Of a DNA stretch of 64,000 nt, positions 10,045 through 18,325 are shown piece by piece. Position 1 is the first letter of the stretch, and every line of letters starts with the position of its first letter. The notes beneath the pieces were generated by a model. That model saw nothing but the letters and a program-made list of their open reading frames with translations, searched no databases and was not told the origin of the DNA. Source of the DNA: Betaproteobacteria bacterium (GTDB taxonomy: Bacteria; Pseudomonadota; Gammaproteobacteria; Burkholderiales; Eutrophovitaceae); NCBI GenBank assembly GCA_020354125.1, contig CP070643.1:3922612-3986611 (forward strand), given 5' to 3'. The position numbers were made by a program, and so were the translations under genes.

Positions 10045-10931
10045 CCACCAAGCTGGCCCCCCCGGGCGCGGCGCTGATGCACGATGCGCTGCGCTTGCGT
10101 GACACCCTGGGCTTGTCCAACCGCGAGGCACGCAGTGAAGCCGAACTGCTCTTGGTGCGCGCGCTCAACATTACGCGCGCGCGACTCATTGCTGAACCGG
10201 GACTCGCCGCCGAAGCAAAGACAAATGCTACCTATGGCCAATGGTTGAAGCGACGCCTTGCCGGGGAACCGATCGCTTACATCCTCTCCGCGCGCGAGTT
10301 CTACGGGCACGTGTTCACGGTTACGCCTGATGTATTGATACCAAGGCCGGAAACCGAGTTGCTGGTCGATATGGCGCTCGAGCGCATCCCGCCTGACGCG
10401 GATATGACGGTGCTCGATCTTGGCACTGGCAGTGGCGCGATAGCGATTACAATCGCTTTGCAGCGGCCCCATGTTCGTGTTGTTGGGCTCGATGCGTCGG
10501 CGGCCAGTCTACGTGTCGCTAAGCTGAACTGTGAGCGCTTACTGGGAAATAGCGACCGGCTAAGCCTAGTGCATAGCGACTGGTTTGATGCGCTCGCGGG
10601 AACGACATTCGACATGATCGTCTCTAACCCGCCATACGTGGCTGAAGGTGATACCCATCTTTCGAAAGGGGATATTCGCTTTGAGCCGAGGCAAGCTCTC
10701 CTCGGCGGCCCCGGGGGACTGGATGCATTGGAGCGAATCACCAGGGTGGCGCCGCGCCATCTGGCGGCAGGCGGTTGGCTGCTTTGTGAGCATGGCTACG
10801 ACCAGGCCGAAGCGGTCAAGCAGATGCTGATAGGGGCGGGTTTGTGTGATGTTGTCTCCGAGCGTGATCTGGCAGGCGTATTACGGGTCAGCGGCGGGCG
10901 CCGGTTGACGCGCAGTGTGGGCACCGGATAA
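10041..10931 (+). CDS. prmC: Release factor glutamine N5-methyltransferase
   Basis: It methylates the GGQ glutamine of RF1/RF2 using S-adenosylmethionine. There is an N-terminal helical domain (about residues 1-85), then a Rossmann methyltransferase fold with [13 protein letters not shown] as the SAM-binding loop. The substrate-glutamine motif NPPYV follows at about residue 196. The 296-residue length matches PrmC/HemK. It overlaps prfA by 4 nt, the standard arrangement. Confidence 0.95.
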   Translation: MTTKLAPPGAALMHDALRLRDTLGLSNREARSEAELLLVRALNITRARLIAEPGLAAEAKTNATYGQWLKRRLAGEPIAYILSAREFYGHVFTVTPDVLIPRPETELLVDMALERIPPDADMTVLDLGTGSGAIAITIALQRPHVRVVGLDASAASLRVAKLNCERLLGNSDRLSLVHSDWFDALAGTTFDMIVSNPPYVAEGDTHLSKGDIRFEPRQALLGGPGGLDALERITRVAPRHLAAGGWLLCEHGYDQAEAVKQMLIGAGLCDVVSERDLAGVLRVSGGRRLTRSVGTG

Positions 10932-11027
10932 TTAGGCCAATGGACAGGGCGACCTGGCGATCGCCTGCGATCGGTCTTTGTACTTGGCGGGTATGAACCC
11001 GTGCTAATCAAACTCAAGGAAGCAGTT

Positions 11028-11336
11028 ATGGACACTCAGGAAGTCATCAGAAAACAGGTAACCGACAATCCGGTTGTGCTTTACATGAAGGGTACGCCGG
11101 ACGCGCCGATGTGTGGATTCTCTGCCGCGGCGGTGCAGATACTTGAAGCTTGTGGTGCCGACAATGTCGCGACGGTGAACGTTCTGGCCGACAACGACAT
11201 CCGTCAGGGCATCAAGGAATTTTCGCAGTGGCCGACCATTCCGCAGCTGTATGTGAACGGCGAATTCATCGGTGGCGCTGACATCATGCGTGAGATGTAT
11301 CAGTCCGGCGAACTTCACAAGCTGTTCCAGAAATAG
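11028..11336 (+). CDS. grxD: Monothiol glutaredoxin (Grx4 type)
   Basis: A 102-residue single-domain glutaredoxin with the CGFS active site (Cys29 in APMCGFSAAA). Monothiol CGFS glutaredoxins bind glutathione-ligated 2Fe-2S clusters and take part in cluster delivery. QWPTIPQLYVNGEFIGG holds the cis-Pro and glutathione-binding region. ATG 11028 is preferred over an upstream GTG at 11001 because AAGGA ends 7 nt before it. It appears to be a separate unit following prmC. Confidence 0.94.
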   Translation: MDTQEVIRKQVTDNPVVLYMKGTPDAPMCGFSAAAVQILEACGADNVATVNVLADNDIRQGIKEFSQWPTIPQLYVNGEFIGGADIMREMYQSGELHKLFQK

Positions 11337-11403
11337 GACAACTTCCGCGGATAGGCCGGCACGAGCTGGCCCTTGTTTTCCTCCGCAAGCCAACGCACTA
11401 GCA

Positions 11404-11721
11404 ATGACCAACTATCGTGGCGTGCATGACATCGGTGGTTTGCCGGCCGGCGAAGTTGTGCCTGCAGAGCATGACTACGCGCTGTGGGAGAAACGTGTCG
11501 ACGCCATGATGGTGCTGCTGTCGAAAAAAGGCCTGATGACAGTCGATGAACTGCGCCGCAACATCGAAAGCCTTGGCGCTGACGCCTATGACAAGATGAG
11601 TTACTACGAGCGCTGGATCTATGCGATCACGCAGACCCTAATCCAGCGCGGCGTCATCAGCATCGATGAACTGGGCCGGCACATCGCCGCCGTTCAGGCA
11701 AGAAGCGATGACGAGAACTGA
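11404..11721 (+). CDS. Nitrile hydratase/thiocyanate hydrolase-type subunit (beta N-terminal half)
   Basis: A 105-residue protein matching only the N-terminal half of nitrile hydratase beta subunits: RGVHDIGGLPAGEV, then YALWEKRVDAMMVLLSKKGLMTVDELRRN and a YYERWIYAI segment. In ordinary nitrile hydratase this half is fused to an SH3-like half. Here the SH3-like part is the next gene, overlapping by 14 nt. Known split enzymes include thiocyanate hydrolase (scnB-scnA-scnC order), whose arrangement this matches. A P14K-type metallochaperone is an alternative reading for this small gene, but no other gene supplies the N-half. Function is structural around the metal subunit encoded at 12390. Confidence 0.75.
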   Translation: MTNYRGVHDIGGLPAGEVVPAEHDYALWEKRVDAMMVLLSKKGLMTVDELRRNIESLGADAYDKMSYYERWIYAITQTLIQRGVISIDELGRHIAAVQARSDDEN

Positions 11722-12013
11722 ACCGATTAAGCCGCGATTCCGGGCGGGAGACCGGGTGACGGTTCGCGAGGCTTACCCGATCGGCCATGTCCGCACGCCC
11801 TATTACGTTCGCGGCAAGTCAGGCGTGATCGAACGTTTCTGTGGCGCCTATGCCAATCCTGAGGAACTTGCCTACGCGCGTCCCGGGCTGCCGAAACAGC
11901 CGCTATACCGGGTGCGTTTTCGGCAAGCCGACATCTGGCGGGATTACGCGGGTAAGGACAGCGACACCGTAGATCTCGAGATTTATCAACACTGGTTAGA
12001 ACCTATCTCATGA
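11708..12013 (+). CDS. Nitrile hydratase/thiocyanate hydrolase-type subunit (beta C-terminal, SH3-like half)
   Basis: A 101-residue protein corresponding to the SH3-like C-terminal half of nitrile hydratase beta: FRAGDRVTVRE, HVRTPYYVRGKSGVIERF and PLYRVRFRQADIW, ending HWLEPIS. ATG 11708 lies inside the end of the preceding gene, so translation is coupled. Its last codons and stop (12011-12013) fall within the left inverted repeat of the element at 11998. The insertion has therefore supplied or altered the C-terminus just after the conserved W-L-E-P. The subunit packs on the metal-binding subunit at 12390 in known homologues. Confidence 0.8.
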   Translation: MTRTEPIKPRFRAGDRVTVREAYPIGHVRTPYYVRGKSGVIERFCGAYANPEELAYARPGLPKQPLYRVRFRQADIWRDYAGKDSDTVDLEIYQHWLEPIS

Positions 12014-12385
12014 TCGTTCACGCGATGCGTTACGCTGAAAAGATGGATGTCTGGCCGCTCCAAAAACAGTGTGGTGAATGTCGGGAAATGCCGAAACGAT
12101 TCGGACGAGCAGGTAGTGAGCGTAACCCTGCGGGCTGCGGCTGCGACTCGGTACGCGAAGCGCTGGTGCGGGAGCAGACGCGTGAAGCCCCGGCACCAAG
12201 CCGTTTGCGCAGCCGGTGCGCCCCTGCCCGCTCCACTCTTCGAGAGTCCGAGTCCGGGGCGCTAATTTTCGCCCTGGGCGTTGTTACTTGCTCCTTGTTT
12301 GGGCCTACCAAACGGCGTCGCGCGTGCCTAGCCAAGAGCCAAAATCGTCGCCATCGCACACGCAAACAATCATGAGATAGGTTCT
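11998..12385. mobile_element. 388-bp MITE-like inverted-repeat element inside the hydratase operon
   Basis: AGAACCTATCTCATGAT (11998-12014) is repeated exactly in inverted orientation at 12369-12385. Similarity continues inward, with about 22 of 27 positions matching. No transposase-sized frame lies between, so it is a non-autonomous element. Internal pairings are present (GCCCCGG near 12187 with CCGGGGC near 12254; ACTC-TTCGA-GAGT). The ends resemble termini of IS5-type elements, but that is an impression. A clear flanking duplication is not visible. It separates the second and third subunit genes and provides the leader of the third. Confidence 0.75.
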
Positions 12386-12389
12386 GAGC

Positions 12390-13022
12390 ATGAGCGAACA
12401 TCATCAGGAAGGTGTCCCGCATCGGCATCCGTTGCGTCCGGATCAGGATGACACTTTGACCTATTGGCGGGCGATGGAAATCGCATTGCGTCAATTGTTG
12501 ATAGAGAAACAGATTACCACCGCTGACGAAGTGCGACGTGAAGTCGAGGCAATGGATAATCGCTCGCCGGCGCATGGTGCGCAGGTCGTTGCGCGTGCCT
12601 GGACTGATCCGCAGTTTCGCGAACTGCTGCTATCGGATGGCAACGCTGCCTGTGAAGCACTCGGCTTCGAACGTGGTCTGTACAAGTTAATAGCCGTGGA
12701 AAACACCGACAAGGTGCACAACGTTGTGGTTTGTACGCTGTGTTCGTGTTATCCACGCTTCCTGCTTGGCCTGCCCCCCGACTGGTACAAGAGCCGCAAC
12801 TACCGTTCTCGTATGGTCAACAGCCCGCGTGAAGTACTGCGTGAGTTTGGGACGACGGTTGCCGACGACGTCGTCGTCCGTGTCCACGATTCGAACGCCG
12901 ATATGCGCTATCTGGTGGTGCCGAAGCGCCCCGCGGGCACTGACGGCTGGAGCGAGGCGCAGCTGGCCGAGCTGGTCACCAGGGACGCCATGATTGGCGT
13001 GGCGATGGCCTGCCAACCCTGA
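12390..13022 (+). CDS. Nitrile hydratase alpha/thiocyanate hydrolase gamma-type metal subunit
   Basis: A 210-residue catalytic subunit with the metal claw C115-T-L-C118-S-C120 inside VVVCTLCSCYP. The Thr variant is associated with cobalt enzymes, whereas Ser is associated with iron. The downstream LGLPPDWYKSRNYRSRMV and SPREVLREFG blocks are typical of the family. With split beta-type partners upstream, this is either a three-subunit nitrile hydratase or a thiocyanate hydrolase. The residue after CSCYP is R-F rather than the W-P usual in nitrile hydratases, which slightly favours a non-classical substrate. ATG 12390 begins 4 nt after the inverted-repeat element, and no strong ribosome-binding site is left. 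Confidence 0.85.
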   Translation: MSEHHQEGVPHRHPLRPDQDDTLTYWRAMEIALRQLLIEKQITTADEVRREVEAMDNRSPAHGAQVVARAWTDPQFRELLLSDGNAACEALGFERGLYKLIAVENTDKVHNVVVCTLCSCYPRFLLGLPPDWYKSRNYRSRMVNSPREVLREFGTTVADDVVVRVHDSNADMRYLVVPKRPAGTDGWSEAQLAELVTRDAMIGVAMACQP

Positions 13023-13374
13023 GCCTTTCGGCGGCGTTCTCCGGGCGTCGGTCGCCCTTCCCAGAGCATCCCTGGCAGCTTCCCTGAAGACTGTCAGTAA
13101 ATGACCGTTGTCAGCACATGTAAGCCATCGATTCTTACCATCAGAGGCTTGGAATCGCCTTGTCGAGGGGATGTTGACGGCGCCTGATCGCGTCGATGCG
13201 GCTCAGGGCATCGAGCCAGGTTGGCATTCTAATTGCAGATCATGGTGTCGACGAAACTCAGATTCAGCGATGTGCCGAAGAAAGTTGGCGTGACCAAGAG
13301 CCTGCATCCGGATCGAGGCTACAGAGTTCCGGGTTTTACGGCGGCCATTGCCGCTGATCAATGGAGGTGGGCTT
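13023..13374. other. Intergenic region carrying a candidate sigma-54 promoter
   Basis: This gap of about 350 bp follows the hydratase operon. Apart from the -24/-12 match at 13222 and a GGAGGTGG ribosome-binding site at 13363-13370, I see no gene, repeat or obvious terminator. A 61-codon frame at 13108-13293 has no recognisable motif. Confidence 0.5.
13222..13237 (+). promoter_or_regulatory. Candidate sigma-54 (-24/-12) promoter of the kinase gene
   Basis: TGGCATTCTAATTGCA keeps the GG and GC dinucleotides at the exact sigma-54 spacing (consensus TGGCACG-N4-TTGCW). Predicted start is near 13249, about 125 nt before the kinase start codon. No enhancer site was identified. Confidence 0.5.
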
Positions 13375-14334
13375 TTGTCATCCGATCTTCGCGCACTTGA
13401 CGGTCAACTTCTGCCGATGATCTCGCAGGACGCTTTACAAAAAGGCGTATCGGTTCTCAAGCGGACCATCACGGTGCGTCAGCCGCGCCGTTTCCGCTTG
13501 CCCGAGAAGGGTGAAACCATCTCGCATGGCGATCGCAATTACCGAATCGGCGAAAAGCTGGGTCGCGGTGGCTTTGGCGTCGTCTACGAATGCAGCGATG
13601 AATGGGGCAACGCGCTGGTCGCCAAAGTGATCCTGCCACACGATCGACCCTATGCAGAAGTACGTGAGAGCTGGCTGCAGGAAGCCGGCAAGCTCATGGA
13701 CCTGCGACACCCGAATATTACCTTTGTGCGTGATGCGTTCGAGCACCAGGACACGTTTTACCTGATCATCGAGCGCTGTAATTTTCCCTTGATGCAGGTC
13801 ATCACCAGTATCGGTCTGGACGCCGAACGTTGGCTGCCGTACGTCGCTCGCGATGTGTTGCAGGCGCTCGATTACATTCATGCGCATGGCTACATTCACA
13901 AGGATCTGCATCCAGGAAATGTCTTTGTGGTGGAATCACGGCAGCAGGCGGCGTTCATACACCGCATTGTGCGCTCGTTCAAAATAGGTGATCTGGGCTT
14001 GACCAGACTCGAAACCGATGTTCGGGCTTTTCAGACGAGGTTGGCGGAATGGATGCGTCCGCCCGAAATTATCGACCCTCGTACATTCGGCGCCAGCGGT
14101 CGGCAGATTGACATCTATCAGGCGGGTCTGTTGCTGCTGTCGCTGCTGCTCAAGGAAATCCCGTACTTCACCAGTGACGAGATCGTTGAAGGAATCCCGC
14201 AACAAGTAGCGCAGGATCACGCTTCGCCCTACGCGCCGGTCATTGCTCGTGCCTTGCGCCGCCATGTCGAATGGCGCACCCAGACTGCATTGGAATTTTG
14301 GCGCGAGCTTTCCGCCGTGACTAATTCTTCTTGA
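13375..14334 (+). CDS. Ser/Thr protein kinase with altered catalytic motifs
   Basis: A 319-residue cytoplasmic kinase-domain protein without a membrane segment. The glycine loop is GEKLGRGGFGVVYE (about 59-72) and the ATP-anchoring Lys is K84 in LVAKVIL. The catalytic loop reads YIHKDLHPGNVFVV (HRD changed to H-K-D177, followed by H-P-G-N). The magnesium loop reads KIGDLGLTRL (DFG changed to D206-L-G). Key acidic residues remain, so activity is possible. TTG 13375 is preferred because GGAGGTGG lies just upstream; an earlier TTG at 13348 lacks one. A sigma-54-like promoter precedes it. Its 3' end runs into a 15-bp repeat array. Substrate unknown. Confidence 0.85.
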   Translation: MSSDLRALDGQLLPMISQDALQKGVSVLKRTITVRQPRRFRLPEKGETISHGDRNYRIGEKLGRGGFGVVYECSDEWGNALVAKVILPHDRPYAEVRESWLQEAGKLMDLRHPNITFVRDAFEHQDTFYLIIERCNFPLMQVITSIGLDAERWLPYVARDVLQALDYIHAHGYIHKDLHPGNVFVVESRQQAAFIHRIVRSFKIGDLGLTRLETDVRAFQTRLAEWMRPPEIIDPRTFGASGRQIDIYQAGLLLLSLLLKEIPYFTSDEIVEGIPQQVAQDHASPYAPVIARALRRHVEWRTQTALEFWRELSAVTNSS

Positions 14335-14405
14335 ACCAGTTCCTTCTAATCCGTTATCTACTGAACCTGTACCTACTGAACCGATATCTCCTGAACCGGT
14401 AATAC
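14331..14405. repeat. Five-unit 15-bp tandem repeat with in-phase stop codons
   Basis: Units start at 14331, 14346, 14361, 14376 and 14391; consensus about CTGAACCGNTATCTA. Each unit carries TGA or TAA at the same position (14332, 14347, 14362, 14377, 14392), all in frame with the kinase gene that ends at the first. The array fills most of the space between the convergent kinase and dsbB genes. Confidence 0.75.
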
Positions 14406-14414
14406 CGATGCAGG

Positions 14415-14909
14415 TTAAGTCGCAGGTGGTTTTCGCGTCGCGAAGAAAACTTCAACAACAACAAAAATCAGGAACCAGACCAGTGCCCACTCGGCGATAG
14501 ACAGGCCGAGGAAACGCCACAACACCTCAGTACAGTCGCCAGTGCCGCGAAAAATCATCGGCAGCGCTTCGGCTAACGGGAAAGTGTCGATCATGAAACC
14601 GAGGTCGGCGCCGCAGTCATATATCTGCGGCGGGTTGTGTTCCAGCCAGGAATGCCGTGCTGCCACCCCGGCACCGAGGCCGGACACCAGGATGATGAGC
14701 CCGGAGTAGACCCATCGCCCCCAGCCGCGCGGATGCTGAATTGCCGCCGCCAATGCAAGCAGGCCGACACCGATGAATGCATAACGTTGCAGAATGCACA
14801 TCGGGCAAGGTTCGAGGTCCATGACGTGCTGCAGAACCATTGCGTATGCGATGAGCCCGGCGCATGCCACGAATATTCCTGCATGAACCCAACGTCGTTC
14901 AATTTTCAT
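14415..14909 (-). CDS. dsbB: Disulfide bond formation protein B
   Basis: An inner-membrane quinone reductase that reoxidises DsbA. The 164-residue protein has four predicted transmembrane helices. The first periplasmic pair is C35-x-x-C38 (EPCPMCILQR) and the second pair is C99 and C126 (IYDCGADLG; GTGDCTEVL), matching the DsbB four-cysteine pattern. No dsbA is in the window; DsbD- and TlpA-like proteins lie at 34502-35478. The gene converges with the kinase gene. Confidence 0.92.
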   Translation of the reverse strand: MKIERRWVHAGIFVACAGLIAYAMVLQHVMDLEPCPMCILQRYAFIGVGLLALAAAIQHPRGWGRWVYSGLIILVSGLGAGVAARHSWLEHNPPQIYDCGADLGFMIDTFPLAEALPMIFRGTGDCTEVLWRFLGLSIAEWALVWFLIFVVVEVFFATRKPPAT

Positions 14910-15032
14910 CAGAATGTTCCCAGGGATTGTTAAGTATCGACATCGTCACGACCCGCACCGTCGCTCGGTGTTGAACGGCCACTGTTGATTGATCGTCGGC
15001 TTGTTCAATGGTTGCTTGGAATCTGAGAAGTG

Positions 15033-15683
15033 TCATTCCTGCGCCAGACTGACTTCCCCGCGATCGACGGTGTAGACGCGATCGAGCAGTTCACGTGAAT
15101 GGGTCAAGCCCGATTCAGTCAGTACGATAGCCACGCCTTCCTCACGCAGGCCGCCAATCACTTCTGCCAAGCGAACCGCCAGCACCGGTGCAACACCCTC
15201 GAAAGGCTCGTCGAGCAATAGCAGCTTGGTGCCGCACATGAGAGCGCGAGCCAAAGCCACCAGTTTCTGCTGGCCGCCGGATAACAGCAAAGCCTTGCGA
15301 TGGGCAAACTCGCGGACCTCAGGGATCAAGGCATAAATTCTGCCCAGCCGTGCCGTGGCGTCTTTGAGCCCGACTGACCAGGCGGGAATCAACACGTTCT
15401 CTTCGACAGTCAGATCCGGTACCAGCCGGCGGTCTTCGGGCATATAGCCAATTCCATTGCGGGCACGCGCATGAGTCGGTGTCTTGGCGAGTGTTGTTCC
15501 ATTGAACTTGACCGAGCCGGCGCTCGGTTCGAGCAAACCCATCACGGTGCGCATCAGTGTCGTTTTGCCTGCACCGTTGCGGCCGATCAGACCGGTGAAT
15601 TTTCCGCCTGGAACTTCCATATCCACGCCACGCAGGATACCGACTGCGCCTATTGAGACGTCCACGCCTTCAAGCTGTAGCAT
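15033..15683 (-). CDS. Branched-chain-amino-acid-type ABC transporter ATPase (LivF-like)
   Basis: A 216-residue cytoplasmic ATPase of the HAAT/Liv family. Walker A is GRNGAGKTT (about 34-42), the signature LLSGGQQKL, and Walker B LLLLDEPFEG. It is slightly shorter than E. coli LivF. It is the last gene of a five-gene minus-strand operon (binding protein, two permeases, two ATPases), overlapping its neighbour by 14 nt. The substrate could be a branched-chain amino acid, an amide, urea or a related small polar compound; sequence alone does not decide. Confidence 0.9.
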   Translation of the reverse strand: MLQLEGVDVSIGAVGILRGVDMEVPGGKFTGLIGRNGAGKTTLMRTVMGLLEPSAGSVKFNGTTLAKTPTHARARNGIGYMPEDRRLVPDLTVEENVLIPAWSVGLKDATARLGRIYALIPEVREFAHRKALLLSGGQQKLVALARALMCGTKLLLLDEPFEGVAPVLAVRLAEVIGGLREEGVAIVLTESGLTHSRELLDRVYTVDRGEVSLAQE

Positions 15684-16455
15684 GACTGTCTCGCCGTTTT
15701 ACGTGGAGTGTTTCGCCGATGATGTATTTTCGAACTTCGGGATCGTTCAGCGCAACCTCGGGTTCATCGTCGGCAATGATGCGGCCCTCCGAGAAGGCCA
15801 GCACACGATGCGTATAGCGATTGATAATTTCCATGTCGTGCTCGACGAACAGCACAGTCACCTTCTGGTTTCGCACGGCCTCCATGACAAGGTCCATCAG
15901 AGCGAATTTCTCCTCCGCCGACACACCCGATGTCGGTTCGTCCAGCAGCAGGATTCTTGGTTGAGCCACCATAGCCATCGCGATGTCCAACAGCTTGCGT
16001 ATACCTTCGGGAAGCGTTCCAGCCGACATGTCGCGATAGGACTGCAGGTCAAAGCGCGCTAGCATGGTCTCGACGGCTTTGGCAGGCTCGCTATCGGTGT
16101 TGGCAGCGTGTCTCCAGCTGCCCCCTGCCGATGCGACGATGCCTACGCCGACCAACAAGTTGTCGCGTACCGATAGCGTGTCAAACAACTGTGGTATCTG
16201 AAACGAACGGCAAATTCCGAGCCGGGTAATCTGACGCGGTCCGAGCGAGGTGATGTCGCGGCCGTCGAAATAGATCGATCCGCTGGTGGGTTTGAGATAA
16301 CCCGTGACGATGTTCAGAAAAGTCGTTTTTCCGGCACCATTACTGCCGATCAGACCGACCACCGTATCTGACTCGACGCTGACGTTGATGTCGGCGGCGG
16401 CGGTGACGGCGCCGAAACTCTTCTGCAGGTCTCTTGCCTCGAGAATGACGCTCAC
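15670..16455 (-). CDS. Branched-chain-amino-acid-type ABC transporter ATPase (LivG-like)
   Basis: A 261-residue ATPase partner of the LivF-like protein. Walker A is GSNGAGKTT (about 36-44) and Walker B is RILLLDEPTSGVS. The signature region reads MSAGTLPEGIRKLLDIAMAM, a loose version of the family motif. The LivG-type insert at about residues 85-130 is present. It overlaps the upstream permease by 4 nt. The two ATPases would form the heterodimeric motor for the permease pair. Confidence 0.9.
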   Translation of the reverse strand: MSVILEARDLQKSFGAVTAAADINVSVESDTVVGLIGSNGAGKTTFLNIVTGYLKPTSGSIYFDGRDITSLGPRQITRLGICRSFQIPQLFDTLSVRDNLLVGVGIVASAGGSWRHAANTDSEPAKAVETMLARFDLQSYRDMSAGTLPEGIRKLLDIAMAMVAQPRILLLDEPTSGVSAEEKFALMDLVMEAVRNQKVTVLFVEHDMEIINRYTHRVLAFSEGRIIADDEPEVALNDPEVRKYIIGETLHVKRRDSHATA

Positions 16456-17396
16456 GCCACCCTCCGGCTGGCGCGTTTAAATAGCGACCAGAGGCCGCCG
16501 GGCAGGAACATGATCACCATCAGCATGGTAATGCCGAGCGCCATCTGCCAGGTATTGGGTGAATACTCGTAAGCGAAACTGCGGATGCTTTCGAAAATGG
16601 TGGCACCAAGGAATGGCGCCAGCACGCTTCCAGTGCCCGACAGAATAGTGATGAATACGAACTCTCCGGATGTTGTCCAGTAGGCCATTTCCGGATCGAT
16701 GTGTCCGACGCTGACTGCCATCAGCGCACCGCCCAGACCGGCAAGCACGGCTGACATTACGTAATGCAAGTGGATGGTGTTGGCGACTGACGCGCCCATA
16801 TACTCGACACGCAGTTCGTTGTCGCGAATCGCTTCAGCGAGCCGCCCGCGGTGCGACTTTAGGTAGAAGTGCATGAGCACGGCGCAGGTCCAGCAGATCA
16901 ATACAGTCAGCGCAAAGATCAGGTAGCGCTCATAGGCGGTATCCGCAATGTGCAAACCGAACAGAGTCTTGACGGTGACATTGAATCCGTCGGTGCTGCC
17001 CAACGAAGATGTCTTGACCAGCAATCCGTAAAGAATCATGGAAAACGCCAGCGACAACATGGCGAAGAAAATGTCGCGATACTTGCGCAGCAGCAACGCC
17101 AGTATGGCGGACACGATCGCGGTGACCGCGACCGCTGAACCAATCATGACGGCCAGTTCGGTAATACCGAACAAAGGTTCAAGCGTACCCGCAGCGTAGG
17201 CGCCAAGGCAGTAGTACAAGCCGTGACCGAATGAAACCAGCCCGGTGCGCACCAACAGCATCATGCCAAGCACAACGACGCCGTAGCAAAGCGAAACCGT
17301 GAACAAGAACATCGCCCAATTGGGCAGGAACGGGGTAAACGCTAACAGGGCTGCCATCGCTGCGGTCAGCACGATGATGGTCCTGTCGATTCTCAT
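16452..17396 (-). CDS. Branched-chain-amino-acid-type ABC transporter permease (LivM-like)
   Basis: A 314-residue inner-membrane permease with about eight to ten hydrophobic segments. The conserved glycine-rich stretch is VLAGLGGALMAVSVGHIDPE, followed by FVFITILSGTGSVLAPFLGA. It overlaps the LivH-like gene by 4 nt (ATGA type), consistent with stoichiometric expression. Confidence 0.9.
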   Translation of the reverse strand: MRIDRTIIVLTAAMAALLAFTPFLPNWAMFLFTVSLCYGVVVLGMMLLVRTGLVSFGHGLYYCLGAYAAGTLEPLFGITELAVMIGSAVAVTAIVSAILALLLRKYRDIFFAMLSLAFSMILYGLLVKTSSLGSTDGFNVTVKTLFGLHIADTAYERYLIFALTVLICWTCAVLMHFYLKSHRGRLAEAIRDNELRVEYMGASVANTIHLHYVMSAVLAGLGGALMAVSVGHIDPEMAYWTTSGEFVFITILSGTGSVLAPFLGATIFESIRSFAYEYSPNTWQMALGITMLMVIMFLPGGLWSLFKRASRRVA

Positions 17397-18289
17397 ATCT
17401 TGCGCGCCTCCTGGGCACTAAACAGCCCTTTAGGGCGCGCAATCAGTACGGCAGCCATCACGAAGTAGATACTGAACAGGTCGAGCTCCGGGCGGAAATG
17501 AATCGTTGCCGCGCGCACGATACCGACCAGCAGCGCGGCCAGTGCTGCCCCTGGCAGGCTGCCAAGACCACCGATGACAACAACCGCGAACGCCAGCACG
17601 ATTGTCTCGGCGCCGATACCCGGCTGCACTGAAATCATCGGTGCCGTCAACGCACCGCCGAGGGCGCCGAGCATGGCACCAAGCGTGAACGTGACGAAGT
17701 AGACGAGACTGACGTTGACGCCCTGCGACGCCGCCATCTCGCGGTCGTGAATCACTGCAATGAGTATCTTGCCGTAGCGCGTTCGTGTCAGCGTCCAGGC
17801 CAGTATTCCGCCAATGGCAACCGACATGGCGAGCAGCAAAAGATTGTAATTGGGGTAAGTCAGTTCGCCGATATCGAAACTGCCCAACAAGCCATAAGGC
17901 TGGTACAGAAAATAAGGGTCGACACCCCACACCAACTTGATGAAGTCCTCGAGAATGAGAAACGTTGCATAGGTCACAAGCACCAGCACGATCTCATCCC
18001 GGCCATACATGAAGCGCAACAAACCACGTTCGAGCAACGGACCAGCGACGATGCCCACCAGAATCGCCGCCAGCAGCATGATTGCGTAGGAGCCCATCGG
18101 GAGATAACCCTGTTCGAACCAGTGGCCGGCCAGCGATGCGGCTGTATAGGCACCCAGGGCGAACAGACTGCCGTGCGCGATGTTGAGGATCTTCATCACG
18201 CCATAGATCAGCGTCAGGCCGATGGCCATGATGAACAGCCACGATGAATAAATCAGTCCGTCGACCAGGACGGCGACCAGTGTTGTCAT
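17393..18289 (-). CDS. Branched-chain-amino-acid-type ABC transporter permease (LivH-like)
   Basis: A 298-residue inner-membrane permease. The N-terminal GLTLIYGVMKILNIAHGSLF is the hallmark of LivH/UrtB proteins, and the C-terminal half has GALGGALTAPMISVQPG and VIGGLGSLPGAALAALLVG. It pairs with the LivM-like protein in the channel. It is encoded 36 nt after the binding-protein gene. Confidence 0.92.
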   Translation of the reverse strand: MTTLVAVLVDGLIYSSWLFIMAIGLTLIYGVMKILNIAHGSLFALGAYTAASLAGHWFEQGYLPMGSYAIMLLAAILVGIVAGPLLERGLLRFMYGRDEIVLVLVTYATFLILEDFIKLVWGVDPYFLYQPYGLLGSFDIGELTYPNYNLLLLAMSVAIGGILAWTLTRTRYGKILIAVIHDREMAASQGVNVSLVYFVTFTLGAMLGALGGALTAPMISVQPGIGAETIVLAFAVVVIGGLGSLPGAALAALLVGIVRAATIHFRPELDLFSIYFVMAAVLIARPKGLFSAQEARKI

Positions 18290-18325
18290 CTTTGTTTCAA
18301 CTTGCTCGTGACGGCCAGGCCGTGA

